In this document: in pieces, positions 13,709 through 25,240 of the stretch | Layout: the number at the start of each line of letters is the position of its first letter | How positions within the stretch are numbered: position 1 is the first letter of the stretch | DNA from: Sinonovacula constricta | Lineage: Eukaryota > Mollusca > Bivalvia > Cardiida > Solecurtidae | Assembly (NCBI GenBank): GCA_007844125.1 | Contig: CM017561.1 | Location: 36,352,862-36,416,861, forward strand | Direction: 5' to 3' | Length of the DNA: 64,000 nt | Made by a program: the position numbers and the translations under genes | The notes under the pieces: generated by a model | Seen by the model: the letters and a program-made list of their open reading frames with translations, nothing else | What the model was told of the DNA's origin: nothing | Database searches by the model: none

Positions 13709-14320
13709 AATAAGAATATATGACTAAGTCCTATGAGCATTGCAACATATACCAAACTCCGAAAGTGAAAAGTAAGAACAAATTTGTGATGAGTCATTTA
13801 AGGAAAAGAGCAAACTCGACAGTTACCGCCTTGGAACGGTCAGTCGGCAATATGGACCGACTGGGGTGCTTAAGCCGGTTTTACAGAGCTCTAACTCCGC
13901 ACTTCCTGACGAGTTTTTCAAATGCAAGCAATGAAAAGAAAAACTATCTATTTGAATACAAAATGTCCAAGCGCTGATATTTTCTATAAGTTATGACGAA
14001 AGTAGTGACGTCATTGAAAAATAACGTCCACATTGTGTTAAGAAAAGAATTTTGTATTATTTCGATTTGATTAACTACACAAAAATGGTTGACTATAAAT
14101 AAAATTAACTTTCTGAATCATGAACAAACATGACCAGAGACGAATAAATAGTTGTAGCATCCTGTTCATGTGAAGATGGAATTGAAGAAACAAAGTCCAA
14201 TGTCCATCAAAGGAAATACACGTAACAATCCTTATAGGATGAATTAAATGACAACATAGATTACATGCACGGGGAGATTTTTTACGACCGCCCTACTGCA
14301 CAAGTAACAGTGTTGTGTTC
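13709..14320 (+). repeat. Repeat family E, longest copy
   Basis: This is the fullest copy. It starts near gaatatatgactaagtccta, carries the core (13825-13910), then gtagtgacgtcatt with a perfect CRE palindrome (TGACGTCA, 14008-14015), and a 3' part (14115-14310) shared with 57.9 kb and 63.8 kb. An 85-codon frame (13720-13977) crosses the core; related frames are open in the copies at 33.1 kb and 36.3 kb. The first 35 bases recur imperfectly at 14323, which may be the start of a second, truncated copy. Confidence 0.8.
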
Positions 14321-15452
14321 ATGAATAAGAATATATGACAAAGTCCGATGAGCTCAAAAAGCACCCACGTGCGTTAATACAACCTCTTAAATGTTATACA
14401 GAGAAATGGGTTATGTTGGCAAACCTTATCCAAATACAACATTGAACTTACTTCCGAAACTTGTTGTAAACGTATAACTTGCACTAATGCCTCGCGAAAA
14501 GATTGATTTATATGGCTCAAGTAACAGCTCCGCGATGATCAAAATGGAACCTGCTAAAGTATTCTGGACCATTCTTTCCATTATCTACTTACAGACTCGT
14601 ATTCTAGGGCAATATATCAAATAAAGATGTTATGGGTAAAGCATCAGCGATTCCGAAAGTCAAAATTTATACCACGCCTTGGCTTTGACGTGTACGTCAG
14701 GATTTGTCCAACTGTCCGTTTTCTGACCCGTTCTATGCATTATATATGCTCATTTTTTAGATAAGCTGATAATTGGGAATTGTACCTTTAAACCAAACGC
14801 ATCCAGTATATCAAGATGTTTGAACAATTTATAAAATACCGTACCATTACTTACAAGAGCTAAGTACCGAAGTGTAAACAGCTTACTTAAGTGCGTTTAT
14901 TTATTTATAAATGTATTTTTTACAAGTTCATGTATGTTTACATTTGTCGTCTATTTTTTATCATTCTTTTTCAAACAAGATTGCTTTTAGCTAAAATGCG
15001 GTTAATGATTTAAAACAATAAATCAGGAATATTTTAAGTACAGTTTGATGTACATTATTCGTTTTTTTTCTGACTAACAAAAGACTTGTAAAAGCCCCGT
15101 TTTTAATGCAAAGATCGATCGATATTCAAATAATTCTATAGTACTCGACACTTTTCTTAAAAAGTAATTGTTTTATAATTGGCGTCCTCGCTAAAAATTT
15201 TAAATTTTAATTTAAAAGTTTGCAAAAAATGTTAAACGAAATGTTTGAGACATTTGAACAATATGCAATACTAAGTGTGCATCATGTTTTCCAAGTTCCT
15301 AATGGATGTCCGCCGTTGTCGTGCGACAGATAACGTGTTCTATAATTTTAAACATAAAGTGGACACATTTTTACTAATTTGCATATATGCTTTCTTGACA
15401 CTTCTATACTTGTGTTAACATCTTGCATATAAGGTATTTTATAGAGATTAAA

Positions 15453-15715
15453 GAGGCGCCCGTGGCGTAGTGGTAGAGCTGCCTCGCTTCTGACTGCTAA
15501 GCCCACAACCCCACCTCCCCCACCCCGACCGCGTGGATTCGAGTCCCGTTCGGGGTGAGGGACTTAATGTGAGAAGGTCTTCCAGCTGACATGCGGTGCA
15601 CTGGTGGTTCTATCTAGATATTTGTCTGCGGTCATCCTCCACCAAAAAAAAGCTGGACGTCGCTATAATGATAATAACTGGTCGTTGCGATGTATCTTAG
15701 AAACAGAAATGAAAC
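15453..15715 (+). repeat. SINE family A, full-length copy
   Basis: A tRNA-like A box (gtggcgtagtggtagagc, 15462) and B box (ggattcgagtcc, 15535-15546) form the head. The body (ggtcttccagctgacatgcg) and tail (ggtcgttgcgatgtatctta) match the copy at 21383. A C-rich insertion sits between the two promoter boxes. Confidence 0.85.
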
Positions 15716-16520
15716 ATACAGATTTATAAAAACTTAAAGGATGAGAAAATTTAGTCTGTAAATGACTGTTTCTTCCGATAGTTGTGAACCAACCAAAATG
15801 TAGAATCATCTTTTCCTATGCTGGTGAAGCCTATGTTATTTTATGCTTGGCAGAGTTTGCCCAATTGTCCGTTCCTTGAACCTTCCTATGTAAATACATG
15901 TGGAGTACTAAAGATGATATTGGAAAGTTTGCCTTTATCAAATACATATACATGTAACAATATCGAACTACTGCTTTGACAAAATTTGAACATATTTTTG
16001 TATAAATGTATACTTAAGTCTTTATAAATACACATTATAATACTAACTAAATTGTTAGACAGAACTAATAGCGAAAAAAATCACTCTGAAGCTGTATATT
16101 TTCTAACTTTATAAGACTCGATAGTGGACTCGGCTAAAATAGATATCAACGTTTAAAGCAGATTATCGGGATGACTATATCACGTGATCTCAAAAGTAAG
16201 TAGTCACATGGTTTTCTAAGTTTAAAACTAACTATATCTGCAGCGTGGCTCGGATAGAAAATATATGTTTGCAATGACGAGTGGCGATTCATGCTTGACT
16301 GTTCTAACAAATCTGTTACATCTATGAACAGCATTTTTGCATGAACCTTTCAGGTAACAATGACCTTTTTGGTTATTTGAGAGAAAAATTTGGTCCAAAC
16401 TGTCAGATACCACCTTAACGACAGAGAAACGTGATATACCATGGTTCGTTGTTCGTGATACATGTCGGGATGTTTAAGTAAACTCCGTTGTTGTATGACT
16501 ATTACAACGTAATTCGTCCT

Positions 16521-16526
16521 TATTAA

Positions 16527-16562
<36 letters not shown>

Positions 16563-16819
16563 CATTATTATTATCATTATTATCATTATTATTATTAGTA
16601 TCATTATTATTATTATCATTATTATTAGTATTATTATTAGTATCATTATTATGATTATGATTATTATTATTATTATCATTATTATTATTATCATTATTAT
16701 TAGTATTAGTATTAGTATTAGTATTAGTATTATTAGTATCATTATTATTAGTATTATTATTAGTATCATTATTATGATTATGATTATTATTATCATTATT
16801 ATTATTATCATTATTATTA

Positions 16820-16856
<37 letters not shown>

Positions 16857-16894
16857 CATCATTATTATTGCTGTTGCTGTTGTGGTTGTTGTTA
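16521..16894. repeat. (ATT)n/(ATC)n/(AGT)n compound microsatellite
   Basis: About 370 bp of interrupted ATT triplets with ATC, AGT and ATG variants, ending in a GTT-rich stretch. All six frames can stay open through it, producing poly-Ile, poly-Asn or poly-Ser frames of up to 170 codons that are artefacts. Confidence 0.97.
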
Positions 16895-17196
16895 TTTTTG
16901 CTTCTCATGACATGTTATAAAACTTTGCCGTTTGTACTGAAACCTTTCCTCGTGTATGTCAATAAAAAGAATACCCACCTCTGAAAGAACATCGTATATC
17001 AACAACAACCAAAACTCAAAACGGAAATAAATTTCAATAACTTATGTTTCTTGCTCTATTATCACATAAAATTATATTAACAATGTAAATATGTGTTTAT
17101 GTTTGTCGGGTGACATTTATGAATATTTCATGGACATATAAAGTAGTCTGAAGACGGTGATACTTATCCCTAATTATCAATTTAAAATTTATGTCA

Positions 17197-17462
17197 ACCG
17201 ACCGCAATAGCTCAAGTGGAAGAGCGTCGGCTTTCGGATCGGGAGGTCGTGGGTTTAAACCCCGGCCGGGTCAATCGAAAGACTTTAAGGTTGGTACTAG
17301 TGGCTTCCCTCCTACATGTAACACTCGGGGCTAAAGGGACAGCATAACACCTGACTCGTCGGTGTCAGTATGAACCAGCCGGGTTCAGTCCCTGGGCACC
17401 TCATTAGTGCCCCTGTGCTATAATGATAGAAATGTCGCTGCACAGTTTCGACAAAAATGTCC
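17197..17462 (+). repeat. SINE family B, + strand copy
   Basis: The tRNA-like head begins accgaccgcaatagctcaag, with A box tagctcaagtggaagagc and B box gggtttaaacccc. The body contains cagcataacacctgactcgt and the tail gatagaaatgtcgctgcaca. It matches, in opposite orientation, the copy at 63090-63344. Open frames at 17407 and 63149 that begin LCYNDRNVAAQ come from the shared SINE tail. Confidence 0.9.
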
Positions 17463-17978
17463 CAATTTTTTATCAAGACTTTGTCATTGCTTATTCTGTA
17501 TCTTCAAAGGAGTGAAAACTATTATTGGTTTATTTATATTCCTTATAAAACATATATGCTCAATGCATGTTCATTTTTTACTTTGGTGCTTTGTCAGTCT
17601 CGCTACTACCGTGTCCTCGTCCATTCTCATTTCTCAAAAGAATAATTAATAGAAGGTGACACCCATTTACAAGCGGTCAATGGTGAATTATTTATAAAAG
17701 TTAAACAAGAATTATAAAAAAGCTCTAACACCATTTAGCGTTAATCAAAACTTCCGCATCGTAGCTTCGTGACTGGCAGATGGTCCGTAAAAAATTAATT
17801 GATTGACAAGCAGTCCACCAGACATATAGGAAACCCTTCTTACAGAAACCAAAGACAACCGCAACTTTCCGGGGAAAAGGTTATGACAATTATTTAATAA
17901 TAACTTATACTCATGCGTCATTATTTCGCGTATGGAGTGATTTATAGGAATTAAGTAAAAGCTTAGAGGATAGCCAGA

Positions 17979-18104
17979 ATGAAACCTGTTAATCCCTTTG
18001 ATGGCATTTTTTCCGATACCTGTTTACCAACCAATATGCTGACTCCTGTCGCCGACTGTTGCCGGCGCCCAGTATTGGAAGAGGATCGTCTATTTCTATG
18101 GTAA
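17979..18104 (+). CDS. Unrecognised 41-codon open frame, possible alternative first exon
   Basis: The frame begins MKPVNPFDG and ends EEDRLFLW before a stop. It is clearly less AT-rich than its surroundings and codon use looks balanced. The last Trp codon overlaps a strong splice-donor match (ATG before gtaagt at 18101), so the frame may stop at the donor and continue in another exon. It lies about 110 bp upstream of the TATA box of the neuropeptide gene. I recognise no domain and no signal peptide. It could be chance, a separate small gene, or an alternative 5' exon. Confidence 0.25.
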   Translation: MKPVNPFDGIFSDTCLPTNMLTPVADCCRRPVLEEDRLFLW

Positions 18105-18173
18105 GTTGACTTCAAGCCAGGAATGCAGCTTCGTTTCCCCCCTCACGCCTATGTATAAAGGGTAAATATTATG

Positions 18174-18217
18174 TCACGTGACTGAGGAGAAGTAACGCCG
18201 CCAGATAAAGTATAAAT
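18174..18217 (+). promoter_or_regulatory. Core promoter: palindromic E-box and TATA box
   Basis: TCACGTGA, a perfect palindromic E-box, spans 18174-18181, and TATAAAT starts at 18211. A second TATAAAG lies at 18154. Together they sit 20-90 bases upstream of the proposed exon 1. The E-box is the class bound by bHLH factors (USF, MITF/TFE, CLOCK types). Which TATA is used cannot be told from sequence alone. Confidence 0.5.
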
Positions 18218-18239
18218 TATTGCGCGAACCTTTAACAGT

Positions 18240-18310
18240 GGCTACATTTACAGGAAGCAGACAAGACGCGGATCGGAGTTAAACGGGATAGTGTTTCAAC
18301 TTGACAGAAG
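18240..18310 (+). other. Probable non-coding exon 1 (5' UTR) of the neuropeptide precursor gene
   Basis: A TATA box at 18211 places transcription start near 18240. The following stretch has no ATG-started frame of note, is less AT-rich than its surroundings, and ends CAGAAG before gtttgt, an acceptable donor at 18311. Exon 2 begins with an acceptor only 13 bases before the start codon, so an upstream non-coding exon is required. A non-coding first exon followed by a long intron is common in neuropeptide genes. The link to the 26 kb exon is inferred; a stronger donor (ATG before gtaagt, 18101) lies just upstream and could define an alternative first exon. Confidence 0.55.
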
Positions 18311-21300
18311 GTTTGTTGTGGTTCTAGAATTTTTATTTTTAACACAGAATGAATTCAAAGGGAGTTGTTATTTTATATTTATATATTTTATGTAGTGTTA
18401 TTTTGATGTATTTAACATGCTACCGAAATATATATTATAACTTTTTATCATCATCTTAGAGTCGGAAAATATTACACATTAAGTATAGACCTTTCGATTT
18501 ATTTTTATGTTCAATAAAAAGTTTGTATATTATCGATCTTTACAAATGATAATATTATAAAAAATGTAGCTTTACATTTCTCGAAACTGATAGATATGTT
18601 ATAGTGAAATCATAACTACATGTATATGATTTCAGCAATAAAATTTTGCAAATTCAGTATTAAAAATTAAAGTAAAACCTTACCATGTACTTTGCAAATC
18701 AACTCAGCTCTGTTCTTGTTTAATATCACGTATCGTTATGTGTTTCTGTGCATTTGGTCAATTTTTCTCTTTTTTAAAGCATAATGTTTGATTCTGTTCT
18801 ATTATATTCTATTAAGTTAATTTGTAGTTATTACAATTTCTATCAACAATCTAGTAAAACGACTTAAATATTTTAAGACGTCTATGTATTATTTAGCATA
18901 TTTTCATGCTGCGTGCGCAAAATGTCCAATAAATCTTCTTAAGTTCTTAAATTCTTGTTAGCTGTTTTATTTGATAATCTTGATTGATTCTATAAACAAT
19001 ACGAAAATACAATAATCTAATACTCCACAGTTATGTCGTAGCAATAAAGGCATATTATGAAAAACAAAATTAGATTTTCTAATATAACAAAAATGCTGTT
19101 CACAACAAAACGATAGTTTTAAACTTGCATCTACATATAATTCTGAAATTACACTGCGACTGAAATACATAAACGAAATCAAATTTCTCAATGTCAAATA
19201 AAGGCAATGTAAATTCTCTATAGTTCACTATTGACAATCGGTTCAAACAATTAAAAACAAACATTTCAACATATTCCCACTCACGTTGTTCAAATAGGCG
19301 TCAAAATTCTACTTCCTGTACAGGATGTTTTGATCTCTGTTTGTCCTATCACGGTATGTAGCAACAACAGCATGTTAAGTGTAGTGTAACTTGAAATAAT
19401 GGAAACCAACGACTCCTACAGGAAAGAAACTTCTCTCTCTTTTAGCCACGATAACAGAACGTATAATTTTAACATATTTTGTTCCGATTCACTTCATCAC
19501 CATGTTTATTTTCTGGTTCTATCATGTGACATTTGTAAATTAAAACATTTTTTTTCAAAAAGTCCAAGTACTATTTTTTATGTTAAATAGAAATATAAAT
19601 GCCAGATTAAATATTCAAATCGGTAGGGCTGTCAAAATGGCTGACTAAAAGAATCGGGAAATTTGACTTTAAAAATGCGAACCGCCTGTGACAAAACAAA
19701 CACTCACAAAAATGGCTTTAGTTCATAGAAATAAATAATGGGCGTTCTTTGAGGCTTCCAGTAATAGACTTAACGCAATTATGGAGCACGATGACAAGAC
19801 GCTACGTCACAATTCAGTGTACGTCTGGCGTAGATTTAACTGTCAGCAAGGCTTAACCAAATTTTTGGTCTATTTAGAATAGTTCACATTTTAAGCAAAA
19901 TATCTTTAAATCCTTATAAACACATTGTCAATGAGGGATGTTGTGTCACATAAAGGACACACAAGCACTCAATTGAAATTAAATCCTGCAAATTGTCTCG
20001 GAAATATATAATTTTACCTAAAAATGCGTATTTTTTTCAAAAGCCTGTTTATCACAATAGTATTTGTAAAGACCTCCGTGTATTTTAAAATATTTAAAAG
20101 TTTATCATATAAGTTGCAGATAACTATCATATCACATATCTAGACAATACTTTATTTTACTTAGACACCTTTCTAAATACTTGCGTTTTAAAAAGTTACA
20201 GTTAAATAATCAACAATACTAATGCCCTCGTAAATGCCACAAAATACATGGAAAACATATAAAATTATGCTTTTAAAGATATACAGCATGATTCTGTTCA
20301 CGTTCCAACACCCTGCTTCACCTCTTCTGACAAATGTTCCACTGCGACTTTCTGTCAATCGTTTGTGTCACTTATAAAGTAATATTTTTTTTCTTTACTG
20401 ATATTGCTGCTTCTAGTGTCTGTATATGTTTGTGTTTATTTTAAGCTAAAAATCACAAAATACACATTAAACACATAATGATTGCAGCGCTGCATTTAGT
20501 GCTAGGCCGTGGCTTGATTTTAGACGTTGGGAGTCTATTGATATCATTATTATTATTATTATTATTATTTGATAACGGTATTGCTGAAACGACGCTTATG
20601 TTCGCGGTGACTGCAAGAGGTACTGTCTTATTATAAAACAACTGTGTGCATTGCTGATCGTTGAAACTGAGGGAAGTGTGAGGTTTATTTTATTCTTTTA
20701 TTCAGACTCTATTAAGATTTACTTGCCTTTAACGTTATAACTCCGTTTAATTGCGGCTGCCTTAATAAATATTTATTAATTAAAATTAATTAATGCTTAT
20801 ATATGACTTTGTATTTTAACTTTGACAGAAAAAAGACATCAAAATAAGAATGCGAGAATAAATATTCCAAGAAAAGTTTAAGTAAATCCGTTATTAAGAC
20901 AAATAATTGACGTTTATTCTTCACACTGATGCATGCACAAATAACAATTTACACAACTGTTAAATCTGCTATTGCATCACTTTAATAAAAACAAGGTCAT
21001 GATTTAATAAAAGTCAGTCTGTTCTTTTAAAACTAATTATTATGTTCAATTTATGTTGAATTCACATTCTGGAGGAGCTTTACGAAGCAAAGATTAGTCT
21101 TTTTAATTAACAATTCAACTTAAAACATTAAACGATAAACAATTTACGAGTTTTGCTCCGATAAAACAACGATTTTATTGAAGTGACATGATGTAAACTG
21201 CTAATTAAGTTACGTCCTAAAACACGAATACGCTGTCTTCAGGCTATGTCAAGTATTCGTGTTATCTCTCAATAAGTCTGATAATTGCTCGTAACACGAT

Positions 21301-21382
21301 ATGATCCTCGTTTTGTTTATGAGAAAAACGTATGTGAAAATAGAAACATGATAACTATCGGTGTAAGGTTACACATCTTTTA

Positions 21383-21604
21383 GGAGCGTCCGTGGCGTAG
21401 TGGTAGAGTCGCCGATTTATAGCCACAGCGTGGGTTCGAATATCGTTCGGGGAATAGGATTTGATGTGGAAAGGTCTTCCTGCTGACGGTTTCCTGTTGC
21501 CTATGGTTTTATCCAAACAAATGTCTGGGGGCGCTATAATTATTATTACAATCATCATAATCATAATTGGTCGCTGCGATATATCTCAATAACAAACAAC
21601 AAAC
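21383..21604 (+). repeat. SINE family A, full-length copy in intron 1
   Basis: A box gtggcgtagtggtagagtcg, B-box-like gggttcgaatatcg, body aaggtcttcctgctgacggt and tail ggtcgctgcgatatatctca with an A/C-rich end. It is in the same orientation as the host gene. Confidence 0.85.
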
Positions 21605-22555
21605 CTCTTTGTTTGACTCTGGCAGAGCACGTTCTAATCATTTTATTTTTATCATAAACAAATTTAAGTGTAGAGGCTTTGTATACATAGTTAATTAGGT
21701 TTTATATTTTCTCCCCTTTTTAGTGTGCAAACAAATGCTGAAGAAAAACGCTCATTATTCGTTCATGAAGTTCCAAGAAGAGATCTCAGTTAAACCTAAA
21801 TTTAATTAAACCGCCCTCAATATTTGTGGTTTGCGATATTTAATAGATATATGGGTTAAAAAATAAATGTTTTCAAAAACTTGAATTCTTGAAATGAAGG
21901 AGATGCTTTTAAATTAATAAATCAATGCTACTCACTATTTTCAACAACTTCTATTCTTTGAAATTGTAAAGGATAAAGCGAATATACAAATATGTAAATT
22001 TAAATTTGAGTCTTATTACTTCATGCACCATTCTATCTGTGTGTATCTCTTGGTTCTGCTTTTCCTCAACATTTATTTATATAACATTTATTGTTCGCAC
22101 TTTAATTTCGGCTTTGATTTTATTAAGTCTGGTGAAAAGTGATTTTAATATGTCCCACCGAATCTCCTTCAAGGTTTAACAATGGATATTTTAAACGGTT
22201 GCAGGCTTATGTGAAACAGTATTAAAGTTTTCTTATCTAATATTTTACAAATAATCTTCTGTTTAATTAAAAAGCGATTGTTGGTTGATGTAAATTAAAA
22301 GCATGTGTCAAAATTGTTTGCATGGTGTGTAAAACAACCAAATTAAGTTTGCACTCAAAATACGATTTTCTCCATTCATTGGTTTTTATAAATAACCATA
22401 ATTTTAAACTTCAAGTCTTAATGCAACAAAATGAATAAGTACATTAACGCAATGCTCGTCAACAGATTTATTTTCAAAAGTTAATATAATGGTTAGTTTA
22501 AATCTATTTATAATCGATTGTGAAACAGGTTCATTTCACTTATATTAATCCCTCT

Positions 22556-22725
22556 TGACTGTCTACTTCCTGGGTAGAACCAGTACTCGGGTACTGAATA
22601 CTAAGAGCAATGCGCAGTAAATAGTCCTGCTCAAGGACTACCATCACGTGGCCAGTTTCGGGGTTTGAAGCTGGGACCCTCCGATCTGGAGTACAACGTC
22701 TTAATCAATATACCACAGACGCCCA
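22556..22725 (-). repeat. SINE family D (tRNA-headed), - strand
   Basis: The - strand starts gtgggcgtctgtggtatatt and has a B-box-like cagcttcaaacccc, then a body with tactgcgcattgctcttagt and cagtacccgagtactggttc. The head resembles a decayed tRNA. I see a single copy in the window, so its family status is inferred from the tRNA-like boxes. Confidence 0.55.
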
Positions 22726-23201
22726 CATAATTGTTTAAAAAAGATCAATTATCATGTTTTAAGAAAATAATATGCTTGTTTTTGCATTTAGACAACTGAA
22801 CGCATCAATCACCTGATTATGTAACTTTAAGGGAAAAGACATTGACAACAGATATAAAAAATAGTATTTTAAAATACATAATAAGATTTGCCGAAATAAG
22901 CCAGAAGGTTGTGTATAACACATACAATGATGAATTGAATTTTTCGAAACTATTTAATAATAACTGTTTATAATAAAAATTGTTAATAAATAGTACCAAC
23001 TTTCCTTGGAGTATTTTCTGTAGATAATAACAAAGAAGTACACGTACATGGGAATTTTGCTGTCGTGGAGATAAAGGCCCGCACAACGCAGAGTTTGTCA
23101 GCGCACGACAATCAATTACTGCTGTCTGTCTTAATGCCAATTTCATTAAAATCGTGGTTTTAAGTCTAAAGAAACTATAAAGTACATATTACATAAAATA
23201 C

Positions 23202-23456
23202 TTGCAGGAGAACAACCGGAACAAAGCATTAACAGAGCCACAATACTCACCTACAGCAGACTCTTCGGAATATTTCATGTCTTGTGATACAACAATAGGC
23301 GACATGGTATTAAAGAAGTATTCATATTACGCCAATAATCAATTTACCATTAGCCTCAAGAATCATATTACCTTAATAGATGATAGAACTATGAAAGGCG
23401 TTTCGTTATTCCATACGAGTGGATGTCAAAAGCTATCCAGGTTCATGTTGCCTTAA
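23202..23456 (+). CDS. Doubtful 84-codon frame in intron 1
   Basis: It follows an acceptor-like tacttgcag (ending 23206) and encodes a mixed, protein-like composition (ENNRNKALTEPQYSPTAD, then CDTTIGDMVLKKYSYY). There is no ATG at its beginning, no recognised domain and no obvious donor before its stop. It may be a cryptic or decayed exon, or chance. Confidence 0.12.
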   Translation: MQENNRNKALTEPQYSPTADSSEYFMSCDTTIGDMVLKKYSYYANNQFTISLKNHITLIDDRTMKGVSLFHTSGCQKLSRFMLP

Positions 23457-24209
23457 ATGACACGCTTCCTGAACAAAAACATTTTCGCTCCCAATTGCAA
23501 CACAGCCCTGGTATTTTTTTACAAAGAGTAATATTAAAAAGTTAAAAAGAAATTAATTTTGTCCTCTTTGAAGCTTACTGCTTTATCTTCAAAATAGTGT
23601 TTTCGATTACGATATTAAATTATGTATGCTAAAATATTTTAAAGTGCACTGTTTGTTTCAATTAGTATTGAGAACACATGGGAATACACGAAGCAAACGT
23701 TAACCGATAATTGTTTCTTAATTTTTATGAATAATTATAATGTAAACATTTGAACACTGTAAACATTAATTAAAATTCGGGAAAGACGCAGAGAATGTAG
23801 CAGATATTATCATGCACATAAAAACATATGTTGTACTGAAACTGACTTTGAGTTGAATTTACAGATTTATTTTTAAAAAAGCTTGGTACTAATGGTTGGT
23901 GTTTCATCCCAATATACTAGAACAAATTCATCATCTTATCTTTAAATTGTTTCTGATGTGCCATGTGCCACTTTTGTCGTGTGTTTTTTTTTTTTGTGTT
24001 TTTTTGTGTGTGTGTTGTTGTTGTTTTTGTTGTTGTTGTTTTTTTGTATATTAAAACCACTGTCTTATGAATCCTATATAAGATCGTGCTACTTTTTAAA
24101 AGTCAATATACAGCGTTTCATGAAGTTTTAGGTATTAAGTCCATTTTATTCGCGACAAGAGGTCGTTTGTTTGTTGGGTTTATCGTCCCACCAACAGTAT
24201 GTCAGTTAT

Positions 24210-24455
24210 CTGGAGACGGTGTCCACTTTAAGCATATTTAGTGCTGCCTTCACTGTGTAAAGCATGCCATGGACACCTGGAATGATACCACACCTAGTCA
24301 CATTATCCTGACACCGGACCAACCAGTCGTGTAACTACCCTTATATTTGCTTAGCGTTAGCAAGGGAGCTATACATTTTATACCACTTCCATTTTTAACA
24401 ACTTTGGTATGTCGCGACCCGGGGTCGAACCCGGACCTTACCTGGCGACAAAAGA
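24210..24455 (-). repeat. SINE family C, copy 1
   Basis: The - strand head has the B box ggttcgaccc with gggtcgcgacatacc. The body matches the copy at 42832 over landmarks such as cttcactgtgtaaagcatgc, cacattatcctgac and gcgttagcaagggag. The 5' tRNA-like end is partly replaced. Confidence 0.8.
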
Positions 24456-25029
24456 TGCACTTTTCCAAGCTTACTTAATCTAATAAGAAGGCAAAACCAT
24501 TGAAGTTTCGCATATTTACGGCACTTCTAATATAAAAAAGGTAGTTTTGTTTTAAACATTGTTTATTTGCTGCAGTAACGATGTATTTCTGCATTGATTA
24601 ATCTCGTTCATGTAAAATGTCACGACTCTATAGTTTCTTGAATATACATAGCCTTATATTTTATTAGACATTTAACCTTTCTAAAAAAAGATAGGTTAAA
24701 CATTACGCTTAAATTGGAAAACATAAACGATTCGGGTTCCGATGTCATAAATATGTACAATCTATGAACAAAAACATGTTTCGATTAAATCATTTTCTTT
24801 CATTCCAGTTGTCTTATTTGACAACGATAGCTGATTGTGAAATCGTAGTTTAAAAAGTATCGAAATGCGTAGATGTTATTATTGTAAAGCATGTCAGATA
24901 ATAAAATTTGAAACAAAACTTTTCAGCATAGGGACTTGTTAACTTGTTTTTGTCTTGATGTAGACCGTTTGATTGACTTTTGAGTACATATTCTTGAAGG
25001 TATATGGCTGTACAGTTGACATCTATTCC

Positions 25030-25240
25030 TTTGGGACTTAACATTACAGTACGCTTAGATTGATCCCGCTATCAGTAGTCCGCAGCGACAATTGTTGGCC
25101 AAACAACGCATAATTACTTTCCATGTGGCCCTTCAAGTATGGTGGTCTGCAAAATTGATTACTATGGCGACTGATTAATTGATCTTATTTAGGCTCTTGA
25201 GGAGCGCTAAGGCGATCTCGTATATTCATCGTCAATAAAA
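25030..25240. repeat. Repeat F, copy 1
   Basis: It shares gggacttaacattacagtac, gctatcagtagtccgcagcg and ctaaggcgat with 37791-37980, and tttccatgtgacc-like and tcagtagtc motifs with 42567-42725. No tRNA head or coding frame is visible; the class is unknown. Confidence 0.65.

Noticed and set aside
16146..16500. Overlapping 61-62-codon - strand frames
   Set aside because: Two frames are open over the same DNA with no recognisable domain; one runs into the microsatellite.
16350..16920. Poly-Ile, poly-Asn and poly-Ser frames up to 170 codons
   Set aside because: Produced by the ATT-type microsatellite.
17407..17649. 80-codon frame beginning MPLCYNDRNVAAQ, and its partner at 62916-63149
   Set aside because: Both start inside the 3' tail of SINE family B and share only that part.
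22817..23146. 109-codon - strand frame in intron 1
   Set aside because: Composition turns low-complexity and hydrophobic after the first 45 codons; no domain, splice context or repeat partner supports it.
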